Below, piece by piece: positions 22,660 through 34,710 of a stretch of DNA of 64,000 bases; position 1 is the first letter of the stretch; each line of letters opens with the position of its first letter. A program made the position numbers and the translations under genes. A model generated the notes under the pieces. The model was given only the letters and a program-made list of their open reading frames with translations, did no database searches and was not told the origin of the DNA. This stretch comes from Warburgia ugandensis (lineage: Eukaryota; Streptophyta; Magnoliopsida; Canellales; Canellaceae), in the NCBI GenBank assembly GCA_035236585.1, contig CP141126.1, positions 14,583,001-14,647,000 of the forward strand, written 5' to 3'.

Positions 22660-23427
22660 CCTTTTTATGTGATGGGCGCGCAAGCCCGTTGAAGGCGGTT
22701 TAGTGCATGTTGGATGTTTCTTCCTTTCACAATTAAAGATGATGTCGTTATCAGTGAGTTTCAGAAGTCAATGGCCGGCGTCTAGCCTTTGGTTTGACAC
22801 ACCATTCTCATCGTCGATCCTATATAATCATCTGATCATGGTTGTCATCTTTCTTCCAGAGTCTAAGAAATGGGAGCTCAGCTTCCTTACTCAACACCAG
22901 GTGGATTGAAGGTTGAAGCCATTCAACAAATGAAAGAGTAACGGCCAAGGGGTATTAATAGTATATCCTCATATTGAAAAACAAATTTTTTTGTTGTCAA
23001 TTATCTTCATTTTCAGCATATGAATAACGTGGAACAATAGCTTTCTAGCCCATGAATCTCATTGGTTATCACAGATCCAACCCACTGGCTCTTGCCAATG
23101 CAGTTCGGCTATCCGTCATCTCCGTTTGATTGGGATGGTCAGTAAATCAAACACGTACTGGCATCAGTGCCATTTTTAGTTTTTAATAAGCAAAATGGTA
23201 TATCCATACGCTCCAGATGTAGGTACGGAGGAACTAGTTTTTGGTTCCTAAGTTGATCAGCTTGACGGAGACTTCCATCGGGCTAAAGTTGATACCAGGC
23301 TCAGATATCGATGATTCAAACGACTGAGCTTCTGGGCGACTTTGATGTCTTCAGGAATTTTTTGAGGGATATTATTTCTATGAAGCGCAAACCGAAGATT
23401 ACTTTAGACGAGCTACGCTAAATAGTT
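22660..23427. other. Intergenic, nothing recognised
   Basis: No coding exon, RNA gene or repeat that I can name. I looked for the missing 5' exons of the amidase gene downstream and did not find them. Confidence 0.4.
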
Positions 23428-23505
23428 TGCTGCCTTATCTTGTATTTTGGGCTGTTTTTACTCACACGACAACAGCTTTATCGTTGCGTTAAGGCTCGCC
23501 TTTTT
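23428..23505 (-). mobile_element. Au-type SINE fragment
   Basis: Head half only: a run ending CGACAACAGCTTTATCGTTGCGTTAAGGCTCGCCTTTTTT, the family 5' end read on the minus strand. The box-B-like block is partly deleted. Confidence 0.6.
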
Positions 23506-23634
23506 TAAGCCACATAAAGGACATCTAGTAAATCTAAGGCAAAAACAGATTTTCCAAGACAAACCTTACTCTATTTATTAAGAGTAACTCTGTTACTAAA
23601 ATTGCAGATCCTTCTATTATACTTGAGACACCTA

Positions 23635-23818
23635 AAAAAGGCAGTCTGACATACAAAGCTCCAGCATATGTAGGGTTTGGAAAAGGGTTGGACTACAAGA
23701 ATTTATAGTACATACCTTTACTTTTCTGCAATAGGCTGTTTTTACACCTTAAACATATAACCTGAAGGTCATGGGACGATAACTCTACCGTTGTGGCGTT
23801 GCACCAAGCTTCACTTCT
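23635..23818 (-). mobile_element. Au-type SINE, full-length but diverged
   Basis: Order of landmarks on the minus strand is complete. ACTTGAGACAC before it and ACTTGAGATAC after it form a short target duplication. Confidence 0.85.
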
Positions 23819-23832
23819 ACACTTGAGATACT

Positions 23833-23968
23833 AAAAGGGTAGCCCCGGTGCACGAAGCTCCCGCCTATGCGGGGTCCAGAGAAGGGGCAGACCACAAGGA
23901 CCTATAGTATTCAGCCTTACCTTGCATTTTGCAAGAGGAACCTGTGACCTTTAAGGTTACACAATGAC
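23833..23968 (-). mobile_element. Au-type SINE, internal deletion
   Basis: It starts 15 bp after the previous copy. The tail half is very well kept (AGGGTAGCCCCGGTGCACGAAG), but AACAGCCTCTTGC-equivalent sequence is joined to the box-B-like block with a deletion. A third CTTGAGACAC-like word follows near 24037, so the two SINEs probably used the same hot spot in turn. Confidence 0.8.
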
Positions 23969-24404
23969 AACAGTTAGAGATACCGAAAGCTTTAAATTTG
24001 ATTCCGCTAGATGTGCAACTGCTCCACTTCTACGCTTGAGACACACAAAACTTTAAATTTGTATCCGCTGGATGCAGAAAATCTCCAAAGAGTTGGGAGT
24101 TGTCATACCTTTTAGCTTCTTTGAAGAAGCAAATACTGCTCATTATAATTCAATGGCCAATAATTGATGCTGATGGGACAGATCTGGGACTATACAGGAA
24201 GTCACATATTCCTGATGGACCAGGCAAGCATGTCTGGGCAGGATTTCTTTAAAATTATCTTTGTTTCTGTTACGATTATAATGAATATTTTTCTATTCAT
24301 GTTACCTGGAGAAGTTCTATTTCAATCCAGCAGACACTGGCATCAAGGTGCATTTTCTTTCTTTCAGACCAGTGATCCAAAATTTATACTTTGCGTCTTT
24401 TATT

Positions 24405-24576
24405 TCCGGTGCATGAAGCTCTCGTCTATGTGGGGTTTGGAGAAGGGGCGGACCACAAAGGCTTATAGTAGGCAGCCTTACTTTGCATTTTGCAAGAGGC
24501 TGATTCTACGTCTTAAACCTGTTACTTCAAAGCCACATGACTACAACTTTTACCATTGCCCCAAGGCTCCCCTTCT
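24405..24576 (-). mobile_element. Au-type SINE beside amidase exon remnant
   Basis: Full-length copy starting about 17 bp after the FQTSDPKF remnant of the amidase pseudogene. Landmarks TGCATGAAGCTCTCGTC, GTAGGCAGCCTTACTTTGCA and CATTGCCCCAAGGCTCCCC are in order. It may have removed or displaced the donor of that exon. Confidence 0.88.
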
Positions 24577-25021
24577 CTATTTTTTTATTTAAGTAATGAA
24601 ATTAATAATCACGAGGTCGTAGGAACATATCTTCGAAACCAAGTTTCGCAAAATAGGAGTCTGTAAGAGTATCATGCTGATAATCATTTCCTCGGATATG
24701 GACATATTAGATTAAGATGAAAGAGCTAGAAGCATTTAGATTGTGTTACTGTTTCATCCTTTTCTCCAAACAAAGAGTTGCACGGTTGCTTGTTCATGAT
24801 TTCAAAACCTGAAGCATGTGTTTTCTTTCTTGTGACAGCTATATGCTGGGATCAGTGGTTTCCAGAGGCTGCACGATCAATGGCTTTTCAAGGTGCAGAA
24901 ATATTTTTCTACCCTACTGCCGTAGGATCAAACCTGCTAGCTGAATGCTAGGTGTGGTTGTGACTGCGCACAGCTGATGTGTGAAGCTATAGCTGGGTGC
25001 TTATAGCAAAAGTCATTTTGC

Positions 25022-25200
25022 AGGGGCAGCACCAGTGCACGAAGATCCTGCATATGCAGGGTCTGAGGAAGAGGTAGATCACAAGGGTTAATAGTATGCA
25101 GCCTTACCTTATATTTTGCAAGAGGATATTTCCACGCCTTGAACCCGTGACCTCAAGGTCACACAACGACAACTCTACCATTATGCCAAGACTCCCCTTC
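25022..25200 (-). mobile_element. Au-type SINE, full-length
   Basis: Inserted about 70 bp after the stop of amidase remnant (d). Target duplication AAAGTCATTTTGCA (about 25008) and AAAGTCATTTATGCA (about 25203). Confidence 0.9.
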
Positions 25201-26121
25201 CAAAGTCATTTATGCAATGCCAATATATATTACACAGCTGGGGAGCATCCAGGACACTAATCAGCTTTCTAATCTTTTCGTATCTGTGTGGAGGAGCAAA
25301 TATTACTTATATGTGAATGTCATTGAGTAATAGTTATAAAGTGAAAACATTACTTCAACTGTTAGCAGTGGAAAAGTTTGCCTAGCAAACAACTCTTGTA
25401 ACACGTATTAAAATTCACTTGTTTGTTTCTTTTCTATATTTTCGTTCTTTCGAGGAAAAAAGCAGCTTTCATGAAAAAAATAAATAGTAGGATCATTTAT
25501 GTTGAAGTATGTTATTTTCTATTTAAACATGCTTGGCAACTAAAGAATAACAGCTGCTCCTGCTTGTTGAATGGCATATCATATTCAAATACTACAAAAG
25601 CATGAATAAGCATGCACAATTTGCCAACAGAAACAGAAGCTGAGAGATAATCCTGCGGAGGTCTCACCTTGACCTGCCATCAATCTCGTAAGAGAAAACA
25701 CGAGTGCACAAGCTTAACGATTTGTAGATTTTTCCTAAACACGGCTTTTCATGACTGGAGAAAAGTTGCTTAGCTCGGAACTATTTAGAACATGCAACGC
25801 CTTTCAGTAATAGTGTTCCACATTCAGACGCCAACTTACTTCAGTTTCCAACTCTGCTTGCCAAATGCTAAATAGTCGAGTCTACGAGTTCTAAAAACCA
25901 GGAGTCTAAGAAACAATCTTTCCAGTTTTACACTTACATGAAAGTTTGACCCAAAACTGAACAGCCTTGAAGTTCTTGGTTTTCATCTATTTTCTTTGTG
26001 ACTCAATCTGAATAAAACTCCAATTAAAAATGCATTTTAAATGAGAAATCCTTTAACAGCAAACTTACTTGTCTGCAGGAGGCATTAGAGCCTGTATAGA
26101 TTCTATAGAACTACAAATCTT
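25201..26121. other. Old amidase intron sequence, no other feature
   Basis: Between the SINE and the retrotransposon nest. The last five bases, ATCTT (26117-26121), are the left target duplication of the Copia element. Nothing else recognised. Confidence 0.5.
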
Positions 26122-26157
26122 TGTTGGATGTTGGCTTTGCTAAGCCTTCATCCAACA
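26122..26157 (+). repeat. 36-bp left terminus, inverted copy of the right end
   Basis: The first 29 bases, starting TGTTGGATGTTGGCTTTGCT, are the exact reverse complement of the last 29 bases of the right LTR (35145-35173). The segment ends CATCCAACA like the right LTR. It stands in the place of a normal 5' LTR, four bases from the primer-binding site. Confidence 0.85.
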
Positions 26158-26233
26158 TAGTGGTATCAGAGCAAATCCAGGTTCAGAGTCATAGGAGTTT
26201 TGCTGAAGTTTTGTCCCTCATCTTACATCTAAG

Positions 26234-27197
26234 ATGTCTTCCAACTTGGTACAAACTCAAATTCCCAAGTTGTTGAAAGACAACTATGAAAGATGGCAGA
26301 TTTAAATAAAGGTGTTACTCGGGTCGCAAGATTTATGGGAGATTGTTGCTGATGAATACAAGGAGCCCACTGCAAAGCAAGAAGATTCCTATAGTGGGGA
26401 TCAAAAGAAGAATTTTAATGAGCAAAGAAAGAAGGATACGAAGACATTATTCTTACTTTATCAAGGAGTGGATGAATCAACATTTGAGAAGATCGCTGAA
26501 GTGAAGTCAAGCAAGGCAGCATGGGAGATTCTAAGCATCTACTTCAAGGGTGTTGGTCGGGTAAGAAGGGTTCGTTTGTAAACTTTAAGGGCTGAGTTTG
26601 AAGTTGCTCATATGAAAGAAGGTGAGTCTATTTCTGACTACTTCTCAAGGTTACTAGTTATTGTTAATAACCTAAAAAGGATTGGGGAAAAGATTAAATA
26701 TGTTTGTATAATAGAGAAAATATTGTGATCCCTCATAACCAAATTTGAACATGTGGTTGTGGCCATTGAAGAATCCAAAGATTTGAATAATCTCACAGTT
26801 GAAGAGCTAATGGGATCACTTCAAGTGCATGAGCATCGTATGATAAAGAGTAGCAGCCCAACCATAGTGGAGCAAGCACTTGAGTCAGAATTGACTCTAA
26901 ATGATTAAAAGGGCCGTCATTCTTAAGGTGGAGGCATCACCAATGGCAATCGTGGAAGAGGCTGAAGGAGAGGAGGGTATTAACATCAGGGGCTAAATCA
27001 ATGGAAGCTCACCAACAATGGAAGAGGAATGAGTAGACGTAAATGTACTCATGGTCGTAGATGTAGAGATAGAAGAACTGCCTAGTGTTATAATTGCAAC
27101 AAGACTGGGCATTATGCATCTGAGTGTTGGAGCAACCAATCAGGTAATCAAAATTATCAATCTAATTTTGTAGAAGCATCTAGAGGCATGAAAGAAG
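26234..27197 (+). pseudogene. Copia gag remnant with zinc knuckle
   Basis: Opens MSSNLVQTQIPKLLKDNYE, then meets an in-frame stop near 26304. It continues in the same frame as WEIVADEYKEP, KSSKAAWEILSIYF and [14 protein letters not shown], interrupted by several further stops. A CCHC zinc knuckle (CYNCNKTGHYASEC) is intact at 27086-27127. Gag packages the element RNA; this copy cannot do so. Confidence 0.88.
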
Positions 27198-27202
27198 ATG
27201 TC

Positions 27203-27976
27203 TGTTAAGTGTTTAATTTTGGTCAAAATTCCCCTAATTTAGCGTTCAATTAGATCATCTAACCGTTCAATTTTACAAAACTTAGCTTGATTTTGAATAT
27301 AAATCCAATTGACCATCCAAACCTTAATTTGTCAAAATCAACATCAGATGATCATTAGAGTTCATTAGATGACTAATGTGCGGTTCAGATGATTCTAATT
27401 TAGTCTTTTCTTTTGCAGATCAACCAAAGGACGCACGGATGGATACGAGTAAAAGATAACGGTGCAGATCAGCTTAAAGGGCGATGGATGGACCAGATCA
27501 CCCATGGAGAGGGATGGAATAAAAATGGACAAAATGGAAAGAACAACTCCTTCCCCCACTTCTTTCTTTCCTTTTCTTCCTCTTTCTTTTTCTTCCTTTT
27601 TCCTTTTCCTTTTCCTCTTTCCCTTCCTTTTTCTCTCTTCCTTTTCCTCTTTTCTTTCTTTCCTCTTCCTTTTCCTCTTTTCTTTCTTTCCTTTTCCTTT
27701 TCCTTCTCTTTCTTTTTCCTTCTCTTTCTTTTTCCTTCTTTCCTTTTTTCCTTTTCCTTTCCTCATTCTCACGTACACAACTCTCCCTTTATATTTTTTT
27801 TCTTCCTCTTCTTCTCTTTGGACTTTTTTTCTCTCTTCCTAACTCCCTTTCCCTTCTCTCACGCCCCATCTTCACCGCCCTTCTTACCCACTTCTTCTCC
27901 TCTCTCTCTTTCTTCCCATCTTCCTCTCTTTCCCAACCGTACCTAGCCCCTCCTCTTTCTTTCTTTCTTCTCATCC

Positions 27977-28065
<89 letters not shown>

Positions 28066-29770
28066 GTTTTTCACCCCCTTGGCTGAACCGTAGGAGGGCA
28101 ACCTTCATCCAATCTCCTTCTTTCCATCTGTTTACCGCATCATCCCCAGCACCACCTTCCTCCTCACGTTCTCCGCACCCTCCTTTTTACCGTCCAGTCC
28201 TTTATTGCACCAAAAGCTTGCCCAAATCACCCCCTGGTTGGCATGCATCATCTTCTCGTGGCTTCCTCGACTCCAGAAGCTAGCATCGTAGTCTTCACCA
28301 GTGATTAACTTCACCAGAACTCCATCACGTCACCAGGCAGCCAGCCCCACCTTTCCTTCTATTCATTTTTTTTTCTTGTTTACTTCATCGTCGTTTTTTC
28401 TTCTTCCTTTTTGGTTTCTCTCCTTCCTTGTCCACCCAGCATCATTACAACCAGATCTTCTCCTCTGTCTCAGTGTCACCACACCGGTTCTTCATTCCAG
28501 CCCTTCACCTTTCTTTTCCTGATTTCTCCACATTCTGCATCGTCCACTCCCATCTCTCCCTCTTCCTCAACCGCACTACCCCACCCCACTACACCTCCTT
28601 CTTCCAGTTTCTCTCTTTTGATTCACCGCACCAGCTTTGTTTCAGCACCAACCCGACCCGTATCTCACTTCCACACTGAACCTCCAGCATCGTTGTTCCC
28701 CTCCATCGCATCAATCCTTCTCTGTTCACCGTCGGCTTCCCTTGTCCAGCACTGTCCATCGCGTCGATCTCCATCACCACCCATCAACCGTTGTCTGCTC
28801 TGCTCCCACCTGCTCACCTCTGTCTCTCTCCTATCTCCGGCAGTCACCCCTGCTTCTCTCCATCGTCACGGCATCCCAGTCTTGTTCTGCACCACTGCTC
28901 AAGACGTATTCATCTTCCACGCAATCCAGCCCCAACTCCCTTCTCATCGCCTGCCAGTCACTCCCTCTGCTTTGTTCCACCCCGATTAATCCACCTATCT
29001 CTGCTTCACCATTCCGTGCTCCACAGGCCTCTCTACCCCTCTCTTTCTTTTTTCCTCACCGTTGCACAACATCCCACCACCTCCGGCATCACAGAACTCC
29101 TTCTCCGGCGTTTTTTTTCTGCAGCACCGGACGGCCCCGGGAGAGAAAACCCAACTCGGGTTTTCTCCCCATCTTCCTTCTCTTCCTCTCCTTCTTCTTC
29201 TCCTGCCTCTTCTCCCTTCTCCCTTCTCCCTTCTTCCTTCTTACCCTTCTCTTCCAGTTTTCTCCTCTTCTTCCATCGTTGTTTTTCTGTTTTTTTTTCG
29301 TTAAAAAAAAAAACCAGAAACCCCCGAATTCTACATTTGCCCATGGAAGATCCCAGTAATCCCATATGAGTCCCTGTTTTAATTCCACTTCTGTCCTTTA
29401 TCAGAAATTCCATTTGGGTCCCCTGTTTAATTCCATTTGGGTCCCTGTTTTATTTACATCTATATCCCGGTTCTGTTTTATCCTCATTTTGACTATCCAG
29501 AGACAGTGCAATCCAGGACAGTGATAGCCATGATAGATTGTTTCGTATTGTTTTCTATTTTCTTTGGAATTAATAATTGTGTACATTGCAAGAGTTGAAT
29601 AAATTTGAATTTTATTGTTAGTTTAATTCTAGTATAGTCTTTGTTTTGGTTCTTTTATTAATTAGATTTTATTGAAAACTCCATTTTAAATCAAGTCCTC
29701 GTGGGATCGACCCGTACTTGCATAAGCTACCCTATAATAGCCCGTGCACTTGCGGTAAAACAAATCAACA
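27203..29770. mobile_element. Solo LTR, 2568 bp, perfect 5-bp duplication
   Basis: Starts TGTTAAGTGTTT and ends AAATCAACA, flanked by ATGTC at 27198-27202 and 29771-29775. Removing it rejoins the Copia frame from the end of gag to the protease. The 3' part (TCGTGGGATCGACCCGTACT, then GTGCACTTGCGGT) is the style of long Ty3/Gypsy LTRs, possibly Tat/Ogre. No internal coding region is present, so it is what unequal recombination between two LTRs leaves. It is very rich in C and T on this strand, and the long open frames here are low-complexity by-products. Confidence 0.9.
27981..28063. repeat. (CT)n microsatellite, about 41 units
   Basis: Uninterrupted CT for 83 bases inside the solo LTR, with a long pyrimidine-rich tract before it (from about 27550). 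Confidence 0.97.
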
Positions 29771-29775
29771 ATGTC

Positions 29776-31919
29776 ACACTTTTTATTGCATAAAAGGAGA
29801 CACATAATCAACAAGATGTATGGTATCTTGACTCGAGAGCAAGCAATCATATGTGCGGCAAGAAGGAGCTTTTTGAAGATTTGGTTGAAGATGTTCATGG
29901 CAATGTTTGCCTTGAAGATTCATCCAAAATACCAGTGAAAGGTAAGGGCAAAATTAAAATTTATCAAAAGAATAATGCTCCCCAATATATCTCAAATGTG
30001 TATTTTGTACCCAACATGAGAAGCAATATTCTTAATATTGGGCAACTCTTAGAGAAAGGATACAAAATACACATATAAGATGGGTGTCTCTCTTTGATAA
30101 AATACACAAGGGAGACTCATTACAAAAGTTCAGATGATATCCAATAGAATGTTTTCTCTCCATATTAATACAAGCCATGAAGCGTGTTTCTATGGAAGCA
30201 CTAAGGACGAATCATGGAAGTGGCATCTTGCTTTGGGCATCTCAATTTCAATGGACTTAAGTTATTATTTACATCGAGCATGGTACGAGGATTGCCAAAT
30301 ATAGAGAAGTCAAAGTACGTATGCGAGTTTAGCACTCTTGGCAAGCAGCAAAGAGTCCCTTTTTAAAGTGGAAGATCTTGGAGAGTAGCAGATCCTCTAC
30401 ACCTAGTACACATTGACATTTGTGGACCCATCTAGCCTGCTTCATTTGGAGGTAACAAATACTTCGTCACCTTTATTGATGATTTCAGTAGAAAACTTTG
30501 GGTCTATTTTATGAAAGAAAAATCTGTTGCCTTTATTATTTTTAAAAGCTTCAAAGCTTATGTTGAAGTTGAAAGTAGCCATTTACTTAATATATTAAGA
30601 TTTGATAGATGTGGGGAATACACCTCTAAAGAGTTCCAAAGTTACTATAAGGAGAATGACATTAAGCAACAATTTATAGTAGCGTACACGCCACAACAAA
30701 ATTACATTGCTGAAAGGAAGAATCGAACCATCCTTGACATGACAAGAACCATGCTCAAGGAGAAAAGCTTGCCGAAGAATTTTTGGGCTGAAGCTGTAGC
30801 ACATACATCTTATCTTCTCAACCGGTGTCCTACAAAGAGTGTAAAGAACAAGACACCACAAGAAGCATGGAGTGGCTACAAACCAAGTATGAGACACCTT
30901 AGGGTCTTTGGGTGCATCACGTATGCTCAAGTACCTAAGGCAAAGAGAAAGAAGCTAGATGCTCATAGAGAGAAGTGGATCTTCATTGACTATAGTTAGG
31001 AGTCCAAAGCATACAAACTCTACAATCCACTTATACAGAAAGTAGTGGTAAGTAGTGATGTAATTTTCAGAGAAGATGAAGCATGGAATTAGAATGAAGC
31101 AGACGCAACCAAGGAAAATCATCTTGATATGGAGGAACAAGCATAAGCAAGCCATGAAGCTTTAGAAAGAGGAATTTCAACACTGCCCTCGAATACATCA
31201 AATACAAATCATGGGACTTCGGAAAGGCAAGGTATTATATTTTCATCCTCTACACCAGTTAAGATGAGAAGTCTTAGAGAAATTTATGAACATATTGAAG
31301 ACATAAATCTATTTTGTCTACAGGCTGATGCTGAGCCTCTAACATTTCAAGAAGCTATTAAAAAAGATTGTTGGAAGAAAGCAATGTAGGAAGAAATTCA
31401 TGCCATTGAGAAGAATGACATATGAGAGTTAACTACACTCTCTAAAGGTTAAAGGGCAATTGGTGTCAAATGGGTATACAAAATCAAGCGGACAGCTGAG
31501 GGAAAGATTGAAAGATTTAAGGCTCGACTTATAGCAAAAGGCTGCAAGCAAAAATATGGCATCAACTATAAAGAAGTATTTTCATCAATTGCACAACTTG
31601 ACACTGTAAGAATGTTGATCTCTTTTGCTGCTCATCACAATTAGAAGATATACCAATTGGATGTAAAGTCAGCATTCCTAAATGGTAAGCTAGAAGAAGA
31701 AGTTTATGTGGAGCAGCTCGAAGGTTTTGTAAAAGAAGTGCAAAAGGTGTATCGGTTGAAGAGAGCTCTATATGACTTAAAGCAAGCCCCAAGAGCTTGG
31801 AACTCCCACATCAATGGCTACCTTGAAGACAATGATTTAACCAAATGTTCGTATAAATATGCTGTTTATATTAAGTGTTTGTGTGTTGATGATATATTAT
31901 TCACATGAAATAGCCAAAG
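29776..31919 (+). pseudogene. Copia protease, integrase and reverse transcriptase remnant
   Basis: The protease block is WYLDSRASNHMCG at about 29821-29859; the family active site is DSGA, so Gly has become Arg. The integrase core follows from about 30450 (FGGNKYFVTFIDDFSRKLWV, GEYTSKEFQ, AYTPQQN, FWAEAVAHTSYLLNR). Reverse transcriptase begins near 31460 ([37 protein letters not shown]) and stops just after the VDD box (VDDILFT, about 31887-31907). In-frame stops are frequent. The element was cut here by the next insertion. Confidence 0.9.
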
Positions 31920-34570
31920 TGTGACAACCCGAGTTTTTTCGAAATAAACTTTTGCAAATTCATTTGAAAATGGTTATGATTATGAGTAATTTTTTTTATT
32001 TTTTTTTATACATTTTAAAACTATCATCTATAGTAGTTTTCAAAGCCGCCCTCCATGCCCGGGTGTCTCATTAAAACTTCACATATAATCAAAATAATTT
32101 TACTAGAATAAGCACTACCAAGACCCACTGGTCATAGCCCAAACAATCTTAAATAAAATCATAACTTAAATTAAATTAACTCCTCCATTCATAACAAAGT
32201 TATTTGTCTCATTATCTCATTATTCTAAATGTTCAAGGTTCTTATTTTGCTATTATACTTTCACTCGTCTGCTTCAAAATTCCTACTTTACCTCAATTCT
32301 CTAGTTCTGCTTAGACGATTGACCTGAAATTGTTGGTGTGGGTGAGCACGACCACTCAATGGGAAATTCTAAGTCAGACAAAAACATGTAGAAAACACAT
32401 GAATGCATAGAGATATTAGGTTGCACACGATTAAACGTGATTAATATCAAACCTCGGTAATGATTAAATCTCAAAGTCCACAGTAAATCACATTGAGTAT
32501 TACAAATCTCAATCAAAAGTACATAGCATTAAAGATTGTACCAAATATTTGAAACTTGTCACACAATATCAAATAGATCAAACAGTAGCGTCCTGCTGAG
32601 GCGATAAAGGCAAAATGGTCTAAATCTCTCGAGGTTGATCGACATATACATATATGTCTATATCAAATCTCATTTGCTATGCACGTAGAGGGAACCAATA
32701 TCTCATGCCTACGTTCAATTGTGGATACCTCACGACCTACACCAATCCTCATGGGGGAGAACGGATCACACTTAATGGAAAGTCTCATGACCCTTCCAAA
32801 CACACAAAAGCCTTTACCTCAGGCGGGTATCAAAATTTATTTTCAAAGTGTTAGTGGCCAACTATACTCCTAGCATAGCAAACTATGGGGTTCTCAATTA
32901 CCACCCCTCACAAATGATTCTAAAGAGTTTTTAAACAGCATCAATCACACCCTCCATGCACAGTTAAACAGACACTCCTTGGTGTGAAGAATTCAAAGCT
33001 GCGATCAATATATCATTAATTGCAATTCCATATATCTATACATAAAATGCACCTATATCACTTGAACTTAATAAGTGCAGTTCCAAATCCCCCTAAATGA
33101 AGCACTCACATCAATTTGTAATGCATGATTTGGGTTTAACATTCTTGTAATGCATGTATTAAATATAAATCAAAGACAAATGTACCATTGGTGGGACACG
33201 TAGGAGAGCATGTATGGTTTGACTAGATGGGTGCATTTGCTTATCAAAGGTTTGAGTTACCACAATTATTGGATATAAACAATAGAATGGTAGTGAAATC
33301 AATGAATAATAGTCAAAACAATTTAAGCACGAGTACACATGCTAAGCATGAAAGATGGAATCAAAGGTGTGATTTCAATGGATGCATTGATGGTGCAATA
33401 CAGAACCAATCTATGGATGGTTCACATATATTCAACTTTATTGGAGGACTTTAAAGCAAATACACATAGTGCGCCTTTGTCAAAAAATAAACTGCCATGA
33501 TTTGATTAATTATACATGGGCGTGTTTTTCATATGTGATTAGCTGGTGTAATCTTGGCACCTAGTCATGCATTGACTAATGATAGATCCAAAAATTAAAA
33601 TTTCTAGGATATAATGTGTATTTGTCTAATAAAATCAGTGGCTGAGGTTTTGAAAGATGAGATACATGCTGATCAAGTGAGATCGACGCATATTCTATTA
33701 CAACGACAATGTAATTCTAAAGCCAAAAACCAGCCATGGAGAAATAAAGGTCAGTATTACCTCTAGTGTAAAATATATTTCAACAATCATAGAATCATCC
33801 AAGTGTGCATGATTATGGATGAGAGCCAGATATTGTATCTCCCCCTATTGTGAACATGGTCTTAAAATAATTATCTAAATTATGCATGGCATGGATAATG
33901 GTGTTGATATTCATGCATGTTTTGAGATTGGCAATGAACTTATAAACATGGTTTAATTTCCAATTCAACTATTTATGTGTTATGCATCTATATGCGAGCT
34001 CTGTCTAGTTTAATAGCAAAGGTGCTCATTCAATGTCTATCTTTACAAATGGTAATAAGGATGTGTGTGCATGAAATCAGCTTAAGGCAATTATTTATTC
34101 AAAAGGTGCATGGACATGGGGCTCATTATCAAGACTCCTTTTGTTGTTAGATGTATGCTCATGATGCACTCATGCAATAACTACTTAATATAGGAAGTGA
34201 TAAAACACCACTTGGTTGCACGCACATTCATGTTAATGAGTTTAATATGAACAATTAATTATACCCCATGAGTATGTCATGCTAGAAGTTTATGTCATGG
34301 TGGATTAGGATGCAAATCACATGGCTTAGTAATGAATGAATTTAAGGTGATTCAAGATCAAGGAGGTGCTTATTATAAACATAGCATACATAGAAAGATC
34401 TAAGAGTGATCATGCTTCTATAATTAACGAAATCCAAATCAAAGTGTATGTTTAAAACATCGAACATGCTATAACAAAATCAAACGATCTCAAAATCGAT
34501 CTAACCTAGAATAACCCACGCCCCTACCTCTTAAAAGCGAAAATACTCTTCTACAGTCTTCTTTTCCAAA
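31920..34570. mobile_element. LTR-like fragment inserted in the Copia element
   Basis: It begins TGTGACAACCCGAG exactly where Copia reverse transcriptase breaks off. The phrase TAACCCACGCCCCTACCTCTT near 34512-34532 resembles the inner part of Del/Tekay-type Gypsy LTRs. No open frame of interest is present. I could not find a matching duplication at the right side, and the Copia RNase H segment expected here is missing, so a deletion probably took the LTR's 3' end and part of the Copia element together. Lineage is inferred from general similarity only. Confidence 0.5.
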
Positions 34571-34594
34571 AACGTGTGGTATGGCTGATAGTGA

Positions 34595-34685
34595 AGTAGG
34601 ACATCTTCACAAAAGCATTACCTACCGACACATTTATTAAGTTGAGGACTATGCTTTGGAATGAAGAAGCTTTTGGTTTAAGGGG
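34595..34685 (+). pseudogene. Copia RNase H C-terminal tail
   Basis: Reads DIFTKALPTDTFIKLRTMLW, the typical end of Copia polyproteins, and a short purine run (AAGGGGAG, about 34679-34686) that may be the polypurine tract follows. This confirms that the sequence on both sides of the 31920-34570 block belongs to one element. Confidence 0.85.
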
Positions 34686-34710
34686 AGCCCATCCCATCCC
34701 TTTTTCATTC

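Noticed and set aside
24164..24592. 142-codon open frame on the plus strand
   Set aside because: It begins inside the frameshifted amidase exon and runs out-of-frame through intron remnants and the SINE; a chance frame.
27395..29413. Long open frames (up to 240 codons, both strands) rich in Ser, Pro, Phe, Lys or Glu
   Set aside because: They follow the pyrimidine-rich strand bias of the solo LTR. They overlap in several frames and show no domain; the composition alone explains their length.
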